NCBI RefSeq assembly: GCF_900143015.1
Contig: NZ_FSRT01000001.1
Span: forward strand, 1,240,001-1,304,000
DNA from: Fibrobacter sp. UWB11
GTDB lineage: Bacteria; Fibrobacterota; Fibrobacteria; Fibrobacterales; Fibrobacteraceae
Direction: 5' to 3'
DNA: 64,000 bases
The notes under the pieces are model-generated. The model saw nothing but the letters and a program-made list of their open reading frames with translations, was not told the origin of the DNA and made no database searches. The translations under genes and the position numbers were made by a program. Below are positions 16,843-23,802 of this stretch, piece by piece; position 1 is the first letter of the stretch; the number at the start of each line of letters is the position of its first letter.

Positions 16843-18156
16843 TTAATTTTTTTCTTCAAACGGAACTAAGGTAACGCAGTTCCGTTTTTTCTTTGACACG
16901 TAAAGCGCCTCGTCTGCAAAAGAGAGCATGTCTGAAACAGTTCCGTCTCCGTATGTTCCACCAAAGCTCATCGTTAGCTGTACATTCGGGTAATCTTGCA
17001 GTTTAATTTTTTCGGCCTTAGCACGCATCTGCTCAAGCCTATTTTTCAACACTTCAGGGGCGATACCCTTGAACGAGATTAAAAATTCGTCGCCACCATA
17101 ACGTACTACGCAATCCGAACTACGAACAGATGAACTCAATATCGACGCAACAGCGGCAAGGGCGGCATCACCACACTGGTGGCCGTAATTGTCATTGACT
17201 TCTTTGAAAAAATCGATATCAGCCATAACAACGGCTTGAAAATTACATGGTGCTAGTTTATCATCAAAATACTTACGGTTCATCACTTGCGTCAACGAAT
17301 CCTTGTAGATTTTATCGTTTATTTCCGTGATTTCGTTATGTTTATCGGTAAAACCGAATACAGTTGTTTCTTCACCTGTTCGCACAACCTTCATTTCAAC
17401 ATACTGACCGAGTTCGTTGTGAAATATTTGTGACAAACTATTACCAACTTGCATGTGTTCTTTAATATAGGACTCTTCAGCCACTTTCCAGAGATTATCC
17501 CGATCTTCTTCGAGAACAGCCGTATTGATAAGTTTTTCAACAAGAATCTTGAACGGAGGCGGTTCTTTCATAAAACCAATTGCACTTTTGATTCGATCGC
17601 TTGTGCGGAAAAATTCCACTTTTTCAGTTGCAAAATCGACACAAACAACGGAGGCGTATCCGTCCATAAGCGCATTGATCATATTTTGCTGCTTGCGGTT
17701 CTGCTCCAAGAGCTCTTTCTCTTGTTCCAGCTTTGTCATTTGCGCATTCACGTTTTCGACAACGTACAGGACTCGACGTAGTGGCTTTTCATCGCCAACA
17801 CGTACAAACATAGCCTTACTCCAACCGTGAATTTTTCCGTGAAAAATTTCTGAAATAACATTTGCATTCTTCATGCGTTCCGACAATGTTGAAAGAATCG
17901 TAAAATTTTTGATGGTTTCAACGCTTTCTGGACATGCAAGGTTCACCATGATATTGGTAATACTTTCTTGTAGGGTGCTGCCGCATTTCATGAACTTATC
18001 GATGAATTCGTTGGTCTTGATGGGGAACGCGGTGTTGTCCTCAAGATCAAGAACATGCATCGAAATATACAGTTCAGTTGTGGCGTAAGTTATAGCTTTA
18101 AAAAACTCCGCAGAGTCCACAGGAAAGTCCGCTATAAAATTTTTGCTATTGTCCAT
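16843..18156 (-). CDS. Diguanylate cyclase with GGDEF domain
   Basis: Makes cyclic di-GMP from two GTP. The C-terminal about 165 residues form a GGDEF domain: DSLTQVMNRKYFDD, MADIDFFKEVNDNYGHQCGD, and YGGDEFLISF with GGDEF at 354-358. An inhibitory I-site RxxD (RSSD, 345-348) lies five residues before it, so product inhibition is likely. The N-terminal about 250 residues hold no clear transmembrane segment; a coiled coil (LEQEKELLEQNRKQQN) and a PAS-like part (VCVDFATEKVEFFRTS) suggest cytosolic sensing. The frame is open to 18174, but GGGAG fits ATG 18156. It is convergent with bioA (7-base gap) and divergent from bioW. Confidence 0.93.
   Translation of the reverse strand: MDNSKNFIADFPVDSAEFFKAITYATTELYISMHVLDLEDNTAFPIKTNEFIDKFMKCGSTLQESITNIMVNLACPESVETIKNFTILSTLSERMKNANVISEIFHGKIHGWSKAMFVRVGDEKPLRRVLYVVENVNAQMTKLEQEKELLEQNRKQQNMINALMDGYASVVCVDFATEKVEFFRTSDRIKSAIGFMKEPPPFKILVEKLINTAVLEEDRDNLWKVAEESYIKEHMQVGNSLSQIFHNELGQYVEMKVVRTGEETTVFGFTDKHNEITEINDKIYKDSLTQVMNRKYFDDKLAPCNFQAVVMADIDFFKEVNDNYGHQCGDAALAAVASILSSSVRSSDCVVRYGGDEFLISFKGIAPEVLKNRLEQMRAKAEKIKLQDYPNVQLTMSFGGTYGDGTVSDMLSFADEALYVSKKKRNCVTLVPFEEKN
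16858..16890 (+). terminator. bioA terminator inside the diguanylate cyclase 3' coding end
   Basis: AAACGGAACT, loop AAGGTAACGC, AGTTCCGTTT is a perfect 10-bp stem followed by TTT. It starts 23 bases after the bioA stop and is read in reverse as the last codons of the convergent cyclase gene. Confidence 0.8.
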
Positions 18157-18252
18157 AAAAATCATTGCTCCCAATACTTGTAAAAATATATTCTTTTCAA
18201 TGAAAACGATAAGACCTTTTTTCTAAATTGTGGCGCGTAAAAGAAGGCTCTT

Positions 18253-19023
18253 ATGGATTACTACAGTTTAAAAATGCGTGCTTCGCAGCATGTTGGCGAA
18301 GGCGAAAACTCCCATGAACAGCATATTTCCGGTGCTGAACGCATTGTTGGGCGCGATTCCGTGGAAGCTGTGTGTACGGCAATGGTGCGCCGTGCGATGA
18401 ATCATTCCAAGGGCGACCCGGATTTTATCAATGTGAAAATTGAAAAGGTTCACGAAAGCGATATTCAGGTCTTGAAATCGCTCCCTGTAACGCGCGTGGA
18501 TGTGGAAACGTGGCAAGAAGGGTTGGAAAAGGCGTTTGAGTTGATTACGCCGCTGATGGGCTCCGGTTGTGGACTGCGCGAAAAATTGCAGGAACTTTTG
18601 CGTGCGACTTTCCCGATGCGCGGGGCGATGCTTTACGACATTGCGACGGGAAACCGCCTGGAACCAGACCACGAACGCGGTGTACGTGCGACTTACATGG
18701 ATGCGCTCCATTCGAGCGAAGTCGATGGATGCAAGAACCATTTTAACGAAGCGATTGTCCTTGCGACCAAGGTGGCGAATGCTCCGGGAATGGTGGCGGA
18801 ATTCTGCGTAAGCGATGACCCGAATTACGTGACGGGCTATGTCGCAAGCAAGGAACTCGGTTACGTTCGCATTATGAAGATGAAGGAAATGGGCGACGAA
18901 AACGGAGGCCGCATTTTCTTGTTTGATTCTCGAAAAGCCTCCGCCGAAGAATGCATCGAGTACTTGCAGAAAAAGAAAGTGCTAGTGGATGTCGCCGCGT
19001 GTCATCCTGAGCGAAGGGCGTAG
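18253..19023 (+). CDS. bioW: 6-carboxyhexanoate--CoA ligase (pimeloyl-CoA synthetase)
   Basis: Activates pimelate with ATP and CoA to pimeloyl-CoA, the substrate of BioF. The 256-residue protein follows the BioW pattern from the start: YSLKMRAS, HISGAERIV, HSKGDPDF, MRGAMLYDIATGNRLEPD, ERGVRATYMD, and VAEFCVSDDPNYVTGYVASK near the end. The last eight residues, ACHPERRA, and the stop codon are encoded by a dispersed repeat (19001-19041), so the C-terminus seems to have been replaced or extended by repeat insertion. bioF starts 30 bases later. BioW shows that pimelate arises as free acid, not through the BioC/BioH route. Confidence 0.94.
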   Translation: MDYYSLKMRASQHVGEGENSHEQHISGAERIVGRDSVEAVCTAMVRRAMNHSKGDPDFINVKIEKVHESDIQVLKSLPVTRVDVETWQEGLEKAFELITPLMGSGCGLREKLQELLRATFPMRGAMLYDIATGNRLEPDHERGVRATYMDALHSSEVDGCKNHFNEAIVLATKVANAPGMVAEFCVSDDPNYVTGYVASKELGYVRIMKMKEMGDENGGRIFLFDSRKASAEECIEYLQKKKVLVDVAACHPERRA

Positions 19024-19041
19024 CCCGAAGTCGAAGGATCC
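19001..19041. repeat. Dispersed palindromic repeat overlapping the bioW end
   Basis: GTCATCCTGAGCGAAGGGCG and CGAAGTCGAAGGATCC ends with inner GGGCGTAGCCC. It supplies the last codons and TAG stop of bioW and fills the bioW-bioF gap. Confidence 0.85.
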
Positions 19042-19053
19042 AAGGCTTTTTGT

Positions 19054-20259
19054 ATGAACGAACGAATTTTAGACTTTTTCACAAAAGATGCGCTTGAAGC
19101 GGCGCGTGCAAACAATACGTACCGCACGTTGCGTCACATCTCGTCACCAGAAGCATCGCATGTGACGATTGCGGGCAAGGATACGGTTTTGCTCGCTTCG
19201 AATTCTTACTTGGATTTGGCGAACGTTCCTGAACTCAAGCAGGCGATGGCGGATGCGGTCCTTGAATGGGGAACGGGGAGCGGTGGCGCTCGCCTCACGA
19301 CCGGCAACAAGACTCCGCACGATGAACTCGAAGAGTTTATTGCAAAGTTCAAAGGCGAAGAAGCGGCTATCGCGTTCAACACGGGCTACATGGCGAACGT
19401 GGGAACGATTTCTGCGTTGTGCGGCAAGAATGATTTTATTTTCAGCGATGAACTGAATCACGCAAGCATCATTGATGGTATTCGTCTTTCGCGTGCAAAA
19501 TGCTTTGTGTACAAGCACAATGACATGGCGGATTTGGAACGCGCGATTGAAGCGGCCAAAGCTGATTTTTGCGTACGTGAAAAGCTTGCGGAAAATGCAG
19601 TCTCGAATTTCCGTGGTCTCATCGTGACGGATGCTGTTTTCAGTATGGATGGCGATTTGGCGAACTTGCCGGAACTCTTGCGCATTGCTCGCGCTCGCGA
19701 TTGCCTTTTGATGATTGACGAGGCGCATGCCACGGGCGTCCTTGGGCGCACGGGGCGCGGACTTGCGGAACATTACAATTGTGAACATGCCGATGTGACC
19801 ATCGGGACTTTGAGCAAGGCCGTGGCCGCCGAAGGCGGCTTTGTCGCCGGTTCCAAGCAGTTGATTGAATTCTTGAAAAACAAGTCTCGCAGTTTCATTT
19901 TCACGACAGCGATGGCTCCTGCAGTAGCGGCGGCTGCACTCCGCAATTTGCAGTTCATCGATGCGCACCCGGAGCGTGTTCAGCAATTGCGTGACAACGT
20001 GAAATTCTTTTGCGATGCTTTGCGCTTGCATGGGTTGCAAGTTCCGCAGACGGAATCGGCAATTATCCCGATTATCATTGGGGATGAGGCGAAGGCTTTG
20101 CGGATTTCGGAAACACTCCAGAATGAGGGAGTCTTGATTCCTGCAATCCGTTATCCGACGGTTGCAAAAGGGCAGGCCCGCTTACGCGCGAGCCTCATGG
20201 CTACGCATACAAAAGAAGAACTTGAATTTGCTGCAACTAAAATTGCGGAGGCGATATGA
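19054..20259 (+). CDS. bioF: 8-amino-7-oxononanoate synthase
   Basis: PLP enzyme joining pimeloyl-CoA and L-alanine to KAPA with loss of CO2 and CoA. The 401-residue protein has LLASNSYLDLA, GTGSGGARLTTGN (77-85 region), HASIIDGIRLS, DEAHATG at 222-228 and TLSKAVAAEGG with PLP-Lys255, all typical of the alpha-oxoamine synthase family. Its TGA stop overlaps the bioD ATG by four bases (ATGA), implying coupled translation. No strong RBS is seen in the repeat-derived leader. Confidence 0.96.
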   Translation: MNERILDFFTKDALEAARANNTYRTLRHISSPEASHVTIAGKDTVLLASNSYLDLANVPELKQAMADAVLEWGTGSGGARLTTGNKTPHDELEEFIAKFKGEEAAIAFNTGYMANVGTISALCGKNDFIFSDELNHASIIDGIRLSRAKCFVYKHNDMADLERAIEAAKADFCVREKLAENAVSNFRGLIVTDAVFSMDGDLANLPELLRIARARDCLLMIDEAHATGVLGRTGRGLAEHYNCEHADVTIGTLSKAVAAEGGFVAGSKQLIEFLKNKSRSFIFTTAMAPAVAAAALRNLQFIDAHPERVQQLRDNVKFFCDALRLHGLQVPQTESAIIPIIIGDEAKALRISETLQNEGVLIPAIRYPTVAKGQARLRASLMATHTKEELEFAATKIAEAI

Positions 20260-20921
20260 GCAAAGGTTATTTCGTTACGGCGACGGGTACGGATGTCGGT
20301 AAAACTTTTATCACGGGTCTTTTGGTGAAAAAATGGCGCGATTCCGGCGTTGACGCGGGCTATTACAAGGCGGCGCTCAGCGGTGCAGAACTCCGTGATG
20401 GCAAGTGGATTGCAGGCGATGCTGATTACGTCAAGCGCATTGCAAATCTCCCAGACACGCAAGAACAGCTTGTCAGTTACGTTTACAAAGAGGCAGTCTC
20501 GCCACATCTTGCAGCGCAAAAAGAAGGCAATCCCGTTGAGCTTTCTAAAGTTCAGGCGGACTTTAACGCAGCCTGCTCCCGCCACGAATTCATCTTTGCC
20601 GAAGGTAGCGGGGGAATCATTTGCCCCATCCGCTATGATGACCAGAAAATTTTCCTCGAAGATATCATCAAGACGCTTAAGCTTCCGCTGCTTATTGTAA
20701 CGACGGCTGCGCTCGGTTCCATCAACGCTTGCGTGCTCACTGTAGAATACGCTCGTAGTCGCGGCCTAGATATCCGTGGAATTATCGTAAACCGTTACGG
20801 CTGTAGTGGCAATTTTGAAATGGAAGATGACAATATCCGCATGATGCAGGACTTGACGGGGCTTGAAATTCTTGCAAAAGTCAAGGAAGGTGACACCGAT
20901 TTAGGCGTTGATACGTTTTAA
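20256..20921 (+). CDS. bioD: ATP-dependent dethiobiotin synthetase
   Basis: Closes the ureido ring of dethiobiotin from DAPA, CO2 and ATP. The 221-residue protein has the P-loop GTDVGKT at 11-17, a substrate-binding YYKAALSG segment, AEGSGGIICPI in the middle and TTAALGSINACVLT, as in BioD. Overlaps bioF by four bases with GGAGG before its ATG inside bioF. The last codons encode GDTDLGVDTF; a decayed copy of this end lies at 23704-23742. bioB is not in this window. Confidence 0.95.
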   Translation: MSKGYFVTATGTDVGKTFITGLLVKKWRDSGVDAGYYKAALSGAELRDGKWIAGDADYVKRIANLPDTQEQLVSYVYKEAVSPHLAAQKEGNPVELSKVQADFNAACSRHEFIFAEGSGGIICPIRYDDQKIFLEDIIKTLKLPLLIVTTAALGSINACVLTVEYARSRGLDIRGIIVNRYGCSGNFEMEDDNIRMMQDLTGLEILAKVKEGDTDLGVDTF

Positions 20922-20961
20922 TGTTAGGAATTCCGGCAAATAAAGCCGAGAAAACGCAAGG

Positions 20962-20990
20962 AAGGCGGATGCATAATCCGCCTTAATATT
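20962..20990 (+). terminator. Terminator behind the bioWFD operon
   Basis: AAGGCGGAT, loop GCATA, ATCCGCCTT with a T-rich tail (AATATTTT). Confidence 0.72.
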
Positions 20991-21002
20991 TTATAAGGGA
21001 AA

Positions 21003-22079
21003 TTATTCGAGTTTTACACAACGAACGGACAGGCCGTATGTTTTTTCATCGCCATTATCAGCGCCTACTCCGTAAGCACCCGACATAGCAATATATGCAA
21101 AATGAGCATATATCGAACGATCATAGTCATCTTCTAACGGATAAAACCAATAAGCAACTTCTTCCAGTCTACTAAACTTGCCATTTTTTTCTCTTTTTCC
21201 AGCACCAACAAGGGAAAAACCTGTCGTATTGTAACCACTAAAGCGGTATCCTGAACGTAATCCATCTACACCATGTTCTTCATTGCCTTCAGAGAACCTT
21301 ACAATTCTATAATCATTATATGTAAACAAACGCCAACCTTCCGGGCAAATTCCTCGATGATTCTCTTGTATTAATTCAGCGCAACTTTCAGTATTACAAC
21401 GGCTCGGCAGTTGCATCATTTCCGCCCACTGGTAAAGTCCGCCAAATTCATCACATTTTGTAGTATCGTTATTATAGCAGTAGCGTTCTATTTCAGAATC
21501 GTCATTCTGCTCGTTTTCACCAAGAACCATCTTACCAATATTTAAATTTTCAGCCATGACGGTAACAGTATCCTCAGTCCAAATGGCTTTACCATTAGCA
21601 CCCATTTCTTTAAAGACACGCCCTGGAATTGTGATATAATAATAGCTACGTCCATTACGAGGATCCACAAATGTCTTGTATCGATTTTCTCCTATTTCCC
21701 AATCTGCAGCATGCGTTTTTGAATGGTCAAATGGTACATACTCACTACTGCTAGACTCTTTTTTACTTGAACTCGAAGCAGGAGCGACAGAAGACGACGA
21801 GGCAATCTTTGCAGATGACGAAGAGGACACTTTCGAAGAACTGCTACTAGATTGCTTACTGTTACTGGATCCTTCGCGGCTATCGCCGCTCTGGATGACG
21901 GAACTGCTGCTCCGGGTGACACTAGACGATGACGACTTCTTAACGCTGGAACTAGATGGCGATCCCGGAACGGAGTCCGGGATGACATCAGAAGGGGAAG
22001 TACCGCTGTCGCCGCCACAGGCGGCAAGGGCTACGGAAAGGATTATGGACGCAATAATGCTGTTCTTGAAATTTTTCAT
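21003..22079 (-). CDS. FISUMP-domain lipoprotein, copy 1
   Basis: A 358-residue surface lipoprotein. Signal peptide MKNFKNSIIASIILSVALAA with lipobox Cys21, then a Ser-rich linker of about 100 residues, then the C-terminal Fibrobacter succinogenes major paralogous domain: DPRNGRSYYYITI, VTVMAENLNIG, YCYNNDTTKCDEFGGLYQWAEMM, CPEGWRLFT and YGLSVRCVKLE. The role of FISUMP proteins is not established. The frame extends upstream to 22148, but ATG 22079 gives the signal peptide. Two linker stretches (SVIQSGDSREGSS and DVIPDSVPGS) are translations of dispersed repeats. Close paralogue of the gene at 23803-24948, with linker DNA nearly identical. Confidence 0.9.
   Translation of the reverse strand: MKNFKNSIIASIILSVALAACGGDSGTSPSDVIPDSVPGSPSSSSVKKSSSSSVTRSSSSVIQSGDSREGSSNSKQSSSSSSKVSSSSSAKIASSSSVAPASSSSKKESSSSEYVPFDHSKTHAADWEIGENRYKTFVDPRNGRSYYYITIPGRVFKEMGANGKAIWTEDTVTVMAENLNIGKMVLGENEQNDDSEIERYCYNNDTTKCDEFGGLYQWAEMMQLPSRCNTESCAELIQENHRGICPEGWRLFTYNDYRIVRFSEGNEEHGVDGLRSGYRFSGYNTTGFSLVGAGKREKNGKFSRLEEVAYWFYPLEDDYDRSIYAHFAYIAMSGAYGVGADNGDEKTYGLSVRCVKLE
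21867..21899. repeat. Dispersed repeat translated in the FISUMP 1 linker
   Basis: GGATCCTTCGCGG at one end and CTCTGGATGAC at the other with inner CGGCTATCGCCG. On the coding strand it reads Ser-Val-Ile-Gln-Ser-Gly-Asp-Ser-Arg-Glu-Gly-Ser. Confidence 0.8.
21961..21986. repeat. Dispersed repeat translated in the FISUMP 1 linker, second
   Basis: GATCCCGGAACGGAGTCCGG then GATGAC; coding strand reads Asp-Val-Ile-Pro-Asp-Ser-Val-Pro-Gly-Ser. Confidence 0.8.
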
Positions 22080-22202
22080 TCTAAACCTCGTCCATATACC
22101 CAATTGCGCTGCAATATAGATAAATACAGATGCTTTATCACCTGTCATGCGTAAAATAGGAATCTTCCCTTGCTTTTTTGCTAAAAATAATGTATAATAA
22201 CT

Positions 22203-22235
22203 ACCAAATCGTGATTTACTAAATCGTGATTTGGT
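22203..22235. promoter_or_regulatory. Operator-like double repeat before the ATPase gene
   Basis: ACCAAATC...GATTTGGT are inverted ends around two direct copies of AAATCGTGATTT (22206-22217 and 22221-22232), each itself nearly palindromic. It lies 25 bases before the ATPase ATG, in the divergent gap shared with FISUMP 1, a good place for a dimeric repressor. Confidence 0.55.
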
Positions 22236-22259
22236 AAATTACAAAACGAAGGGTACAAT

Positions 22260-23705
22260 ATGTTCATTGGCAGAAAACAGGAATTGCAATTTCTTGAAGA
22301 CCGATACGCAAGCAAAGGCGGACAATTGGTCGTGCTTTACGGCCGCAGGCGCGTAGGTAAAACGGAAACACTTCATGAATTTTGCAAAGATAAGCCGCAC
22401 GTGTTCTACTCATGCCGAGAAGTGTCCGACAAATTGCAGTTACGCAGCTTTTCTTCGAAGATGTTGCAAGAAAAAATTCCTGCGGCGAAATATATCTCCG
22501 AATTTGACGACTGGGAAGCGGCTATTGGCGCGGTCTCGGAGTTGCCCTACGGCAAACGTAAAAAACTGCTGATTATCGATGAATTCCCTTACATGTGCAA
22601 GTTCAACAGCAGTGTTCCATCTGTTTTACAAAACCTTTGGGATGAACGCCTGAAAGACGAGAACATCATGATAGTCCTGTGCGGCAGCGCAATGAGTTTT
22701 ATCGAAAAGGAATTGCTAGCCGAGAAAAATCCGCTTTATGGAAGGGCTACGGGAATATTCAAGATGGAACCTATGGGATTTTACGATGCAACGCAGTTTT
22801 TCCCAAAATATTCCGCCCGTGACAAGATTATCGCCTACTCTATTCTTGGCGGAATTCCGCATTATTTGCGACAATTCGATTCGGACTTGCCTCTTGAAGA
22901 AAACATCAAGCGAAATATTCTTACTAAGGGATGCGCACTTTATAGCGAGGTAGAATTTTTGCTTCGACAGGAATTACGAGAAACAATTCTCTACAATTCC
23001 ATCATTGAATCCATTGCGCTTGGGGCAACCAAGTTGAATGACATCAGCAAGAAATCGCTTATAGATGACACCTCGAAAACAAGCGTTTATCTAAAAAACT
23101 TGATAGAACTTTCTATCGTAAAACGTGAATTTTCTGTCGATGACGGCATAAAGGAAGTCGGAAATCGGAATCGCGGACTTTACCGCTTGACGGACAATTT
23201 TTTCCGTTTCTGGTACGCATTTGTATTTACCAACTATTCCGATTTGGAAAGCGGCGATGTCGACGGCGTTTTTGAACATGTCGTTAAGCCATCTCTGCAC
23301 GAGTTTGCATCTTTATCTTTTGAAGATGTTTGTCGTGAATTCATCCAAGAAAAGCAGAAATCAGGACTGTTGCCGTTCCGTTATAAGCGGATGGGACGCT
23401 GGTGGGGCAAAACTACTGTACGCCGTGGCGATGATACAGAAGTTCAAGAAACGGAAATTGACCTGCTTGCGATATCTGCAGATAAGGATAAGTATCTTGT
23501 AGGTGAATGCAAGTTCAAGGGCAAGCCGTTTACCTACGGTGATTTTCTCGATGCGATGGTAAAGCTTTCTTCGCAAAAGGAAAAAGCAGAATTTTACTAT
23601 TACCTTTTTTCAGAATCAGGCTTTGTGGAAAAACTTAGCGACGAGGCTCGCAAGAATCACAATATCCATCTTGTAAATCTTGATGATATCGTAAAGCTAA
23701 AGTAA
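22260..23705 (+). CDS. AAA-type ATPase with C-terminal DUF234 domain
   Basis: A 481-residue protein of the archaeal-type ATP-binding family. MFIGRKQELQFLEDRY is the usual start; Walker A is GRRRVGKT at about 28-35, Walker B LLIIDEF at about 104-110, followed by CGSAMSFIEKELLAEKNPLYGR as in this family. The middle carries winged-helix-like repeats (LNDISKKSLIDDTSKTSVYL, LIELSIVKRE) and the end a nuclease-like EIDLLAI...YLVGECKFKGK pattern (D-x(n)-E-x-K), possible PD-(D/E)XK remnant. Cellular role unknown; such genes are common, mobile-looking and often single. Here it lies between two FISUMP paralogues, with a bioD relic right after its stop, suggesting insertion. Confidence 0.88.
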   Translation: MFIGRKQELQFLEDRYASKGGQLVVLYGRRRVGKTETLHEFCKDKPHVFYSCREVSDKLQLRSFSSKMLQEKIPAAKYISEFDDWEAAIGAVSELPYGKRKKLLIIDEFPYMCKFNSSVPSVLQNLWDERLKDENIMIVLCGSAMSFIEKELLAEKNPLYGRATGIFKMEPMGFYDATQFFPKYSARDKIIAYSILGGIPHYLRQFDSDLPLEENIKRNILTKGCALYSEVEFLLRQELRETILYNSIIESIALGATKLNDISKKSLIDDTSKTSVYLKNLIELSIVKREFSVDDGIKEVGNRNRGLYRLTDNFFRFWYAFVFTNYSDLESGDVDGVFEHVVKPSLHEFASLSFEDVCREFIQEKQKSGLLPFRYKRMGRWWGKTTVRRGDDTEVQETEIDLLAISADKDKYLVGECKFKGKPFTYGDFLDAMVKLSSQKEKAEFYYYLFSESGFVEKLSDEARKNHNIHLVNLDDIVKLK

Positions 23706-23742
23706 GGGAGGCGACACCGATTTAGGCGTAGCGGTATTTTAG
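23704..23742 (+). pseudogene. Relic of a bioD 3' end
   Basis: The codons here read K-G-G-D-T-D-L-G-V-A-V-F-stop, against K-E-G-D-T-D-L-G-V-D-T-F-stop at the end of bioD (20883-20921). Thirty of 39 bases agree, including 17 in a row (GACACCGATTTAGGCGT), and the stop falls at the same place. It directly abuts the ATPase stop and precedes a terminator and the second FISUMP gene, mirroring the bioD-terminator-FISUMP order at 20.9-22.1 kb. Confidence 0.75.
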
Positions 23743-23750
23743 AGTAACGA

Positions 23751-23783
23751 AAAAGAACTCCCACCCATGGGAGTTCTTTATTT
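23751..23783. terminator. Bidirectional terminator between the ATPase and FISUMP 2
   Basis: AGAACTCCCA, loop CCCA, TGGGAGTTCT perfect 10-bp stem, T-rich on both strands. Confidence 0.88.
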
Positions 23784-23802
23784 TTATACTCACTAATGAG
23801 TT

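Noticed and set aside
21676-22119. 147-codon acidic frame opposite the FISUMP 1 linker
   Set aside because: Arises from the Ser-codon repeats on the other strand; a similar shadow occurs at 24617.
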